DNA from: Ruegeria lacuscaerulensis ITI-1157
GTDB taxonomy: Bacteria > Pseudomonadota > Alphaproteobacteria > Rhodobacterales > Rhodobacteraceae
Reading direction: 5' to 3'
NCBI GenBank assembly: GCA_000161775.1
Contig: GG704596.1
Coordinates: 1,025,705 to 1,089,704, forward strand
DNA: 64,000 bases
Position 1 is the stretch's first letter. The number at the start of each line of letters is the position of its first letter. Below the pieces are notes generated by a model. That model worked only from the letters and a program-made list of their open reading frames with translations. It was not told where the DNA came from and did no database searches. Made by a program: the position numbers and the translations under genes. Shown here one piece after another: positions 49,343-57,159 of this stretch.

Positions 49343-49394
49343 GGCGCCATCTGCTTTCGCATTTTCAATTTTCCTGCTCGATCGGAGCACCTCC

Positions 49395-51245
49395 ATGTTT
49401 CGCTATTTCGAAAACCTCGTTGACCCTTTTGTCGCCTATGAGGAGGTCGACAGGCCGCCGACGCGGCTGTGGCCCTTCATGCTGGAGTATTCCCGCCCTT
49501 TTCGGCGCGTCTTCTTCTTGGCCGCGCTGATGTCGATCATCGTGGCCGCGGTCGAGGTCGGGTTGATCTATTACATGGGTCGGGTCGTCGACCTGCTGGG
49601 CGGATCGCCGTCCGAGGTCTGGCAGGCCCACGGGACCGAGCTGGTTCTGGTCGCGCTGTTCATCCTGTTCCTGCGGCCCATCCTGCATGTGCTGGACGTG
49701 TTGCTGCTGAACAATGCGATCCTGCCCAATTTCGGCACGCTGATCCGCTGGCGGGCGCACAAGCACGTTCTGCGCCAGTCGGTCGGCTGGTTCGAGAATG
49801 ATTTTGCCGGGCGCATCGCCAACCGCATCATGCAGACCCCGCCCGCCGCAGGCGAGGTGGTGTTCCAGGTGTTTGATGCGATTTCGTTTTCGCTGGCCTA
49901 TCTGATCGGCGCGGCGATCCTGCTGATGGCCGCCGATCCGCGCCTGCTGCTGCCGCTGCTGATCTGGTTCGCGCTCTATGCGCTGCTGGTGCGCTGGACG
50001 GTGCAGCGGGTGGGGCCGGCGTCGCAGGCCGCGTCCGATGCGCGGTCCACGGTGACGGGCCGGGTGGTCGACAGCTATACCAACATCCATTCGGTGAAGA
50101 TGTTCGCCCATGCCCGGCAGGAGCTCGACTATGCGCGCGAAGCGATCGAAGAGACCCGGCGCACCTTCCAGACCGAGATGCGCATCTTCACCATCATGGA
50201 TGCCGTTCTGGTCGCGCTGAACGGCGTGCTGATCATCGGTGTGGTCGGCTGGGCCATTTACCTGTGGATGCAGGGCAGCGCCTCGGTCGGGGTGGTGGCG
50301 GCCGCCACCGCGCTGACGCTGCGGCTGAATGCCATGACCGGCTGGATCATGTGGGCTCTGACCAGCTTCTTCCGCCAGCTGGGCGTCGTGGCCGAGGGGA
50401 TGGAGACCATCGCCCAGCCCGTCGACCTGCTGGATGCACCGGGCGCCAAACCATTGCAACTGACCGACGGCCGGATTGAGATCCGCGACCTGTCGCACCA
50501 CTATGGTCGCGAGACCGGCGGGCTGGATCACGTCAATCTGACCATCCAGCCGGGCGAAAAGGTCGGGTTGATCGGGCGGTCCGGGGCCGGGAAGTCGACC
50601 TTGGTCAAGCTGCTCTTGCGGTTCTACGACGTGGAAAGCGGTGCGATCCTGATCGACGGGCAGGACATCCGCACCGTCACCCAAGACAGCCTGCGCCGCA
50701 ATATCGGCATGGTTCAGCAGGACAGCGCGCTGCTGCACCGCTCGGTGCGCGACAACATCCTGTATGGCCGGCCCGACGCCACCGAAGACCAGATGATCGC
50801 CGCCGCCAAACAGGCCGAGGCGCATGACTTCATCCTCGACCTGCAAGACCCGCAGGGCCGCACCGGCTATGACGCCCATGTGGGCGAGCGCGGCGTCAAG
50901 CTGAGCGGCGGGCAGCGGCAGCGGGTGACGCTGGCGCGGGTGATCCTGAAGGACGCGCCCATCTTGTTGTTGGACGAGGCCACATCCGCCCTAGATTCCG
51001 AGGTCGAAGCCGCAATCCAGGAGACGCTGTACGGCATGATGCAGGGCAAGACCGTGATCGCCATCGCGCACCGGCTCAGCACCATCGCCCAGATGGACCG
51101 CATCCTGGTGATGGACGGAGGCCGGATCGTCGAGGAAGGCACCCATGCCGATCTTCTGGAGCAGGGCGGTCTTTACGCCCAGTTCTGGGCGCGGCAATCT
51201 GGCGGCTTCATGAACCCCGAACCCGCGGACGAGGCAGCAGAATGA
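49395..51245 (+). CDS. ABC transporter half-exporter (permease-ATPase fusion), first of a pair
   Basis: Protein of 616 aa. Residues about 45-340 carry six transmembrane helices of the ABC exporter fold. The nucleotide-binding domain follows: Walker A GRSGAGKSTL, Q-loop GMVQQDSALL, signature KLSGGQRQRV, Walker B APILLLDEATSALDSE and H-loop AIAHRLST. All motifs are intact. The ATG at 49395 (GGAG upstream) is preferred over the longer frame from 49251. It is followed, with a 4-nt overlap, by a paralogous half-exporter, so the two probably form a heterodimer. The substrate is unknown. Confidence 0.93.
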   Translation: MFRYFENLVDPFVAYEEVDRPPTRLWPFMLEYSRPFRRVFFLAALMSIIVAAVEVGLIYYMGRVVDLLGGSPSEVWQAHGTELVLVALFILFLRPILHVLDVLLLNNAILPNFGTLIRWRAHKHVLRQSVGWFENDFAGRIANRIMQTPPAAGEVVFQVFDAISFSLAYLIGAAILLMAADPRLLLPLLIWFALYALLVRWTVQRVGPASQAASDARSTVTGRVVDSYTNIHSVKMFAHARQELDYAREAIEETRRTFQTEMRIFTIMDAVLVALNGVLIIGVVGWAIYLWMQGSASVGVVAAATALTLRLNAMTGWIMWALTSFFRQLGVVAEGMETIAQPVDLLDAPGAKPLQLTDGRIEIRDLSHHYGRETGGLDHVNLTIQPGEKVGLIGRSGAGKSTLVKLLLRFYDVESGAILIDGQDIRTVTQDSLRRNIGMVQQDSALLHRSVRDNILYGRPDATEDQMIAAAKQAEAHDFILDLQDPQGRTGYDAHVGERGVKLSGGQRQRVTLARVILKDAPILLLDEATSALDSEVEAAIQETLYGMMQGKTVIAIAHRLSTIAQMDRILVMDGGRIVEEGTHADLLEQGGLYAQFWARQSGGFMNPEPADEAAE

Positions 51246-53074
51246 CGGTCGCAGACCTGATCAAACCATTTGAACCCACCCAGACGCCCCCGCCGCAAAG
51301 GCTGGGGGCGTTCATTCGCTGGTGCCTGGCAGGGGCCTGGCCAATGTTGTTCGCCGCTGCGCTGTTCTCGGCCCTTGCAGGTGCAATGGAGGCCGGAACC
51401 GCCTGGATTCTGGGCTGGGTGATCGACATGGCGACCGCCAGCGGCCCCGAGAACTTTCTGACACCGCGAAACCTATGGATGATCCTGGGTGCCGTGGCGT
51501 TCTTCATGTTGATCCGGCCGCTGCTGTTCGGGCTGTCCTCGGTGTCGAACAACTATATCGTCATGCCCAACATTCCGCCGCTGGTGCTGGCCAAGCTGAA
51601 CCGCTGGACGCTGGGCCAGTCGGTCACCTATTTCGACGACGATTTTGCCGGCCGCATCGCGCAGAAACAGATGCAGACGGCCAATGCGCTGACCTCGGTC
51701 GTATCGGAAACCATCAGCGCCATCGTCTTTGCCCTCGCCTCGCTTGCGGGCTCTTTGCTTTTGTTAGGGTCAATTCATCCCCTGGTCATGCTGCCCTTCG
51801 TGGCTTGGCTGGCGGTGTATTTCCTGCTGGTGCGCTGGTACCTGCCGCGCATTCGCGCACGCTCGGCCGCGCGGGCCGGGGCGCGGGCGATGGTGTCGGG
51901 GCAGGTGGTGGACACGATCACCAACATCAAGACGGTCAAGCTGTTTGCCCATTCCGAGTTCGAGGATCAGGCCGCCCGCGACTCGATGGTCGATCTGCGT
52001 GACAAGTCGCTGGCTTTCGGCAAGCTGTCGGCCAGTTTCCGGTTCATTTTGATGACCTTGGCGGGGGTTCTGCCGGTTCTGCTGTTGGGCGCGACGCTGT
52101 GGCTGTGGCAGGCCGGGTCGGCGACCACCGGCGATATCGTGGCGGCGGGCGCCATTTCGATCCGTATCGCGCAGATGACGGGCTGGGTCAGCTTCACCCT
52201 GATGGGGATCTACGCCCATGTGGGCGAGATCGAGAACGGCATGAAAACCCTGGCGCGGCCCGACCGGGTCGAGGATGCGCCGGACGCCACCGCGCTGACG
52301 GTGCCCGAGGGCCGGATCGAGTTCCGCGATGTCAGCTTTGCCTATGGTCGCGACGTGGGCGGGGTCTCGGACCTGACGTTGACGGTGCAGCCGGGCGAGA
52401 AACTGGGGATCGTCGGCGCCTCGGGGGCGGGGAAGTCCACCCTGGTTTCGCTGCTACTCCGGCTCTATGACAGGGAAAATGGGCAAATTCTGATCGACGG
52501 GCAGGACATCTCCCGCGTGACGCAGGACAGCTTGCGCCGCCAGATCGGCATGGTCACTCAGGAAACCGCGATGTTCAACCGCTCGGCCCGCGACAATATC
52601 CTGTACGGTCGGCCCGATGCCACCGAAGACCAGATGATCGCCGCGGCCAAAAAGGCCGAAGCGCATGATTTCATCCTCGATCTGCAGGACGGGCAGGGGC
52701 GCAAGGGTTATGACGCGCATCTGGGCGAGCGCGGCGTCAAGCTGAGCGGCGGTCAGCGTCAGCGCATCGCGTTGGCCCGCGCGATCCTGAAGGACGCGCC
52801 GATCCTCGTGTTGGACGAGGCCACCTCGGCGCTGGATTCCGAGGTCGAGGCCGCGATCCAGACCGCGCTGCACCGGGTGATGGAGGGCAAGACCGTTCTG
52901 GCCATCGCCCACCGCCTGTCCACCCTCAGCGAGATGGACCGGATCATCGTTCTGGATCACGGGCGCATCGTGGAAAGCGGGCCGCATGACACTTTGCTTG
53001 CGCAGGGCGGGTTGTATGCGCGGTTCTGGCACCGCCAGTCGGGCGGGTTCATCCAGACCGAGGCCGCCGAATAA
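51242..53074 (+). CDS. ABC transporter half-exporter (permease-ATPase fusion), second of a pair
   Basis: Protein of 610 aa, a close paralog of the preceding gene, most similar in the nucleotide-binding domain (shared NILYGRPDATEDQMIAAAK and LSGGQRQR). Walker A GASGAGKSTL, Q-loop GMVTQETAMF, Walker B APILVLDEATSALDSE and H-loop AIAHRLST are present, so both ATP sites of the expected heterodimer look catalytic. The transmembrane region (residues about 35-310) is more diverged. The pair arose by tandem duplication. Confidence 0.93.
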   Translation: MTVADLIKPFEPTQTPPPQRLGAFIRWCLAGAWPMLFAAALFSALAGAMEAGTAWILGWVIDMATASGPENFLTPRNLWMILGAVAFFMLIRPLLFGLSSVSNNYIVMPNIPPLVLAKLNRWTLGQSVTYFDDDFAGRIAQKQMQTANALTSVVSETISAIVFALASLAGSLLLLGSIHPLVMLPFVAWLAVYFLLVRWYLPRIRARSAARAGARAMVSGQVVDTITNIKTVKLFAHSEFEDQAARDSMVDLRDKSLAFGKLSASFRFILMTLAGVLPVLLLGATLWLWQAGSATTGDIVAAGAISIRIAQMTGWVSFTLMGIYAHVGEIENGMKTLARPDRVEDAPDATALTVPEGRIEFRDVSFAYGRDVGGVSDLTLTVQPGEKLGIVGASGAGKSTLVSLLLRLYDRENGQILIDGQDISRVTQDSLRRQIGMVTQETAMFNRSARDNILYGRPDATEDQMIAAAKKAEAHDFILDLQDGQGRKGYDAHLGERGVKLSGGQRQRIALARAILKDAPILVLDEATSALDSEVEAAIQTALHRVMEGKTVLAIAHRLSTLSEMDRIIVLDHGRIVESGPHDTLLAQGGLYARFWHRQSGGFIQTEAAE

Positions 53075-53113
53075 GGGTTTTGTTGGCGCATCAGCCCGGC
53101 TATCAGGCAGGCC

Positions 53114-54343
53114 ATGACGCAGGAATACACCATTCTCCGCCTCGGGCATCAGGGCGACGGCATCGCCGAGGGCCCGGTCTATGCCCCCCGAACGCTGCCC
53201 GGCGAGCGGGTCAGCGGCGCGTTGGACGGCTCGGTGCTGACCGATATCAAGGTGCTCACGCCGTCGGACGATCGGGTCAAGCCGCCCTGCCGCCACTACA
53301 AAAGCTGCGGCGGTTGCCAGTTGCAGCATGCCTCGGACGCCTTCGTGGCCGATTGGAAGGTCGAGGTGGTGCGTACCGCGCTGGCCGCTCAGGGGCTGCA
53401 GGCCGAGATGCGCCCGATCCTGACGTCGCCACCGCAGTCGCGTCGCCGCGCCACGATCGCGGTGCGCCGCACCAAGAAGGGCGCGCTGGCGGGGTTCCAC
53501 GGCCGCGCCTCGGACGTGATCACCGAGATTCCCGATTGCCAGTTGCTGGACCCGGCGCTGACCGCCGCCATCCCCGTGGCCAAGGCGCTGGCCGAGCTGG
53601 GCGGCAGCCGCAAGGGTGTGTTGTCGGTCACCCTGACCCTGTCCGAGGCCGGGTTGGACTTGGCGGTGCAGGGCGGCAAACCTCTGGACGGCCCGCTGGA
53701 ATTGGCACTTGCGCAGGCGACCGAGCAGCACGGGCTGGCGCGGCTGGCCTGGGACGGTGAGGTGATCGCCATGCGCAACCCACCCGCACAGCAGTTCGGT
53801 CCGGCGACGGTGGTCCCGCCGCCGGGGGCCTTCCTTCAGGCCACGAAAGACGGGGAACAGGCTCTGACAAAGGCTGTTTTGGAGATTGTCGGCCCGGCCA
53901 AGCGGGTGGTTGATCTGTTCGCGGGCTGCGGCACGTTCTCGTTGCCGCTGGCGCAACGGGCCGAGGTTCATGCCGTTGAAGGCGCGGCCGACATGACCCG
54001 CGCGCTGGATCAGGGCTGGCGCAAGTCCACGGGATTGAAACAGGTCACGACCGAGGCGCGCGACCTGTTCCGCCGCCCCTTGATGCCGGACGAACTGCGC
54101 CGCTTTGACGCCGTGGTTCTGGACCCGCCGCGCGCCGGCGCCGAGGCCCAGGTGGCCGAGCTGGCCGAGGCCCGCCGCCCGGTCATCGCCTATGTGTCCT
54201 GCAACCCTGTGACCTTTGCGCGAGATGCAAAAATTCTGGTTCAGGAGGGCTATGCCCTTGAATGGGTCCAGGTGGTTGACCAATTTCGATGGTCATCCCA
54301 CAGCGAACTGGTGGGCAGCTTCAAACTGGCAGAGAAACCATGA
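53114..54343 (+). CDS. Class I SAM-dependent RNA (uracil-5-) methyltransferase of the RlmD/RumA family
   Basis: Protein of 409 aa. N-terminal TRAM-like region, then an Fe-S cysteine set (PCRHYKSCGGCQLQ, with a later DCQLLDP), a SAM-binding VVDLFAGCGTFSLPLA, and the catalytic VSCNPVTFARDAKIL with DPPRAGAEAQV. The family methylates uracil C5 in 23S rRNA; U1939-type specificity is likely but not provable. The stop overlaps the sodium-channel start (ATGA at 54340). Confidence 0.92.
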   Translation: MTQEYTILRLGHQGDGIAEGPVYAPRTLPGERVSGALDGSVLTDIKVLTPSDDRVKPPCRHYKSCGGCQLQHASDAFVADWKVEVVRTALAAQGLQAEMRPILTSPPQSRRRATIAVRRTKKGALAGFHGRASDVITEIPDCQLLDPALTAAIPVAKALAELGGSRKGVLSVTLTLSEAGLDLAVQGGKPLDGPLELALAQATEQHGLARLAWDGEVIAMRNPPAQQFGPATVVPPPGAFLQATKDGEQALTKAVLEIVGPAKRVVDLFAGCGTFSLPLAQRAEVHAVEGAADMTRALDQGWRKSTGLKQVTTEARDLFRRPLMPDELRRFDAVVLDPPRAGAEAQVAELAEARRPVIAYVSCNPVTFARDAKILVQEGYALEWVQVVDQFRWSSHSELVGSFKLAEKP

Positions 54344-55149
54344 CCCGACAGGAGACCCTCCGCATGACGATCCGGCAGCGCCTGCAGGCCCTTGTCGAAA
54401 GCCCACGGTTTTCGCAGTTCATCACCGGCGTCATCCTGGTGAACGCGGTCTTGCTGGGCATGGAAACCTCGGACGGCCTGATGGCGAAATTCGGGCCGGT
54501 GATCGTGCTGCTCGACACCATCTGCCTAAGCATCTTCGTCGCCGAGATCGCGATGAAACTGGTGGCGCGCGGAGGGCGGTTCTTTCTGAACGGCTGGAAC
54601 GTGTTCGACTTCGTGATTGTCGGCATCGCCTTGGTGCCTGGCGGCGCGGGTATCTCAGTGCTGCGCGCGTTGCGGATCCTGCGGATTCTTCGCGTGATCT
54701 CGGTCGCGCCGCGCCTGCGCAGGGTGGTCGAGGGCTTCATCCAGGCGCTGCCGGGCATGGGCAGCGTGTTCCTGCTGATGGCGATCCTGTTCTATATCGG
54801 CGCGGTGATCTCGACCAAGCTGTTCGGTGACAGCTTCCCCGACTGGTTCGGCGATCTGGGCCGGTCGGCCTACACCCTGTTCCAGATCATGACGCTGGAA
54901 AGCTGGTCGATGGGGATCGTGCGCCCGGTGATGGAGATCTATCCCTATGCCTGGCTGTTCTTCGTGCCGTTCATCATGGTCACGACCTTTGCGGTGGTGA
55001 ACCTGCTGGTCGGCCTGATCGTGAATTCGATGCAGGATGCCCACCACGCCGAGGAAGGCGTCAGGACCGACGCCTATCGGGACGAGGTGCTCGAGCGGCT
55101 GGAGTCGATCGAGCGCCGCCTGACCGAGCAGATGAACAGCAAAAAGTGA
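54340..55149 (+). CDS. Bacterial voltage-gated sodium channel (NaChBac family)
   Basis: Protein of 269 aa with the six-helix voltage-gated channel layout. S4 has regularly spaced arginines (VLRALRILRILRVISVAPRL), the pore helix and selectivity filter read FQIMTLESWSMG, and S6 is TTFAVVNLLVGLIVNSM. The TLESWS filter is that of NaChBac-type Na+ channels; roseobacter channels of this kind are well known. A C-terminal coiled-coil tail (LERLESIERRLTEQM) would assemble the tetramer. ATG 54364, with an AGGAG-like site upstream, is an alternative start. The gene overlaps the RNA methyltransferase stop. Confidence 0.93.
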   Translation: MTRQETLRMTIRQRLQALVESPRFSQFITGVILVNAVLLGMETSDGLMAKFGPVIVLLDTICLSIFVAEIAMKLVARGGRFFLNGWNVFDFVIVGIALVPGGAGISVLRALRILRILRVISVAPRLRRVVEGFIQALPGMGSVFLLMAILFYIGAVISTKLFGDSFPDWFGDLGRSAYTLFQIMTLESWSMGIVRPVMEIYPYAWLFFVPFIMVTTFAVVNLLVGLIVNSMQDAHHAEEGVRTDAYRDEVLERLESIERRLTEQMNSKK

Positions 55150-55205
55150 TTTCCGTTTCCGCCGGATTTTGGCATGATGCGCCAAAACGAGCAGGCAGTG
55201 AAATC

Positions 55206-55724
55206 ATGGATCGTCGAGCATTTGGACTGGGTGCGTTGGCAACGCTGAGCCTTTCGGCCTGCGGCACCTCGGGCCCCCGTTTTCTGACCTATGATGGCCC
55301 CGAGGTGACATCCATCGTGGTCAACAAGGGCGCGCGCAAGATGTATCTTCTGCATCACGAGCAGATCCTGCGGGAGTACGATATCGATTTGGGCTTTGCC
55401 CCCAATGGCACCAAGACCCGGCGTGGCGATGGCCGCACGCCCGAAGGCACCTATCTGATCGATCGCCGCAACCCCCGCAGCCGATACCACCTGTCGGTCG
55501 GAATATCCTATCCGAACGCGCAGGACATCGCCAAGGCCAAGGCGATGGGGGTCGATCCCGGCGGCGACATCTTCATTCACGGTCAACCAAACCTGCGCAA
55601 GGAATTGAAACGGGCGAAAAAGACACCGGATTGGACTGCAGGCTGCATCGCGGTCAAGAACCACGAGATCGAAGAGATCTACGCCATGGTCAAGGAAGGC
55701 ACGGTCATCACCGTGCGCCCCTAA
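55206..55724 (+). CDS. L,D-transpeptidase (YkuD domain) lipoprotein
   Basis: Protein of 172 aa. It starts MDRRAFGLGALATLSLSACG: an arginine-containing signal with lipobox LSAC, so it is predicted to be lipidated. The YkuD catalytic region has IFIHGQPN and TAGCIAVKN, with His and Cys in the proper places; the first residue before GC is Thr-Ala rather than the common Ser-x. It would cross-link peptidoglycan or attach proteins to it. The end overlaps the convergent sulfotransferase gene by 17 nt. Confidence 0.9.
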   Translation: MDRRAFGLGALATLSLSACGTSGPRFLTYDGPEVTSIVVNKGARKMYLLHHEQILREYDIDLGFAPNGTKTRRGDGRTPEGTYLIDRRNPRSRYHLSVGISYPNAQDIAKAKAMGVDPGGDIFIHGQPNLRKELKRAKKTPDWTAGCIAVKNHEIEEIYAMVKEGTVITVRP

Positions 55725-57153
55725 CCGATCGCCATTCCGAAAACCCGAACTGAACATAGTCGCGCTGGTAGGCTTCTGCTGCCAACGACTCGAGGTCGGC
55801 GTCATAGACTTGTTCCAGCGTGTAAGGCACATCCGGCGCGGACAGGTCAGGTATCGGCGGGTTGTCATGGCCGAAGCCGCGCGCCAGTTCAGGCAGGGCA
55901 ACGGTGATCTCGTCTTCGCGCAGGATCAGGTCGGGAAATGCAAACTCCGCAATCCCCTCCAATGCCTGTGCCTGAGTGCCCCACAGTCCATCCACCCGGA
56001 TCGGGGTTTGACCGGCAAGGTTGAGCTTCAAGAACGCCAGAAACGCAGAAAACGCCGCATGATGCTGGTCGAGTGAATAGTTCTGGTCGCGCAGCTGCCC
56101 CGGGATCGGCAGCTTGAACCGGTTGCGCAACGTGTTGCGGATGTTGCGATACGACCCCGGTCCGGTGCTCAGGATCCGGCTGCAGAACACGCTGTGGGCC
56201 CGGGCCAGAGGATGCCGCAACACGGTGAACTTGCGATGCCCGGGATGCGCCTTCATCCAACGACGGACCTGTTTCTGGTTCCGCTGGGTCAGCAGGGCCT
56301 CTGGCTGGCAATCCGCCACTGCGGCCATCCAGCCGGTCACGACATCTTCGGGCCCTCCGTCCAGGGGCAGGTACATCAGCGGCGGTTTCTCGGCAGCGAC
56401 ATAGCGCCGAACACTGGGGCCGCGGCGCGGTTCGAAATTCGGGATGCGGTGCAGGTTGAAACGATCCAGATCCGCCAGCGCACGCTCCACTTCCTCGGGA
56501 TTGGTCACTTTTGAAAGCGCAGGCGCAGGGTTCTGCGGTTTGAGGTCCGGGTCCAGTTTCTCAAGCCGAGAGTTGACCCCCAACCAGGCGGCGAGGCCGT
56601 TCAGCACCTCGAGGTCGGACAGGTCGTCATACCCAACATGAAAGGCGGATTGCCCGCTGCGCTGCAGGTGGTTTTGCAGGGTCAGCTGATATTCTTGCTG
56701 CTGCGCGACATAATCCGCGAACTCCCACGCATCAAAACTCACCTGGGCATCGCGTCGCTGTTTCACGTTGGTCAGCTTCCATTGCTGGGTCTGGCGCGCG
56801 ATTTTCAACGAAATGTAGCTGTCGAGCGGGTTGCGCGTCAGGATGATCTTGGCACAGCGCGGATCGTCCAGCGCCAGCGCCAATGCACGCGGATCGTGTG
56901 ACTGGAAGAAGCGGAACCCATGCAGCCCCCCCGGCGCCGTGCGCATTGCCTGGATCAAGGCGGCCGGATCGTTGTCACGGTCTTCGATCGTGAAGCCCAG
57001 AACCCGAGTTTCCTTGGGATAGCCGATGAAATGCGGATTGAATGCTTCACCGTGGCAAGTCACGCCATCCAACGCGTTCAGATGCGTCTCAAGCAGGTTC
57101 GAGCCGGTGCGCATGTCGGCCAAAACAATGAAATACTCAAAGGCGTTCCGCAT
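55708..57153 (-). CDS. Sulfotransferase (NodH/Stf0-like) with a second sulfotransferase-like half
   Basis: Protein of 481 aa. The first half has the PAPS 5'-phosphosulfate loop LADMRTGSNLLETHLNAL and a 3'-phosphate motif ILTRNPLDSYISLKIA, as in NodH-like sulfotransferases. The second half (about residues 265-470) has another 3'-phosphate-like motif TVLRHPLARAHSVFCSR but no clear second 5' loop. It would transfer sulfate from PAPS to a sugar. It lies downstream of glycosyltransferase genes in the polysaccharide region, 6 nt from the next gene on the same strand. Acceptor unknown. Confidence 0.85.
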   Translation of the reverse strand: MRNAFEYFIVLADMRTGSNLLETHLNALDGVTCHGEAFNPHFIGYPKETRVLGFTIEDRDNDPAALIQAMRTAPGGLHGFRFFQSHDPRALALALDDPRCAKIILTRNPLDSYISLKIARQTQQWKLTNVKQRRDAQVSFDAWEFADYVAQQQEYQLTLQNHLQRSGQSAFHVGYDDLSDLEVLNGLAAWLGVNSRLEKLDPDLKPQNPAPALSKVTNPEEVERALADLDRFNLHRIPNFEPRRGPSVRRYVAAEKPPLMYLPLDGGPEDVVTGWMAAVADCQPEALLTQRNQKQVRRWMKAHPGHRKFTVLRHPLARAHSVFCSRILSTGPGSYRNIRNTLRNRFKLPIPGQLRDQNYSLDQHHAAFSAFLAFLKLNLAGQTPIRVDGLWGTQAQALEGIAEFAFPDLILREDEITVALPELARGFGHDNPPIPDLSAPDVPYTLEQVYDADLESLAAEAYQRDYVQFGFSEWRSVRGAR

Positions 57154-57159
57154 TCCGCT

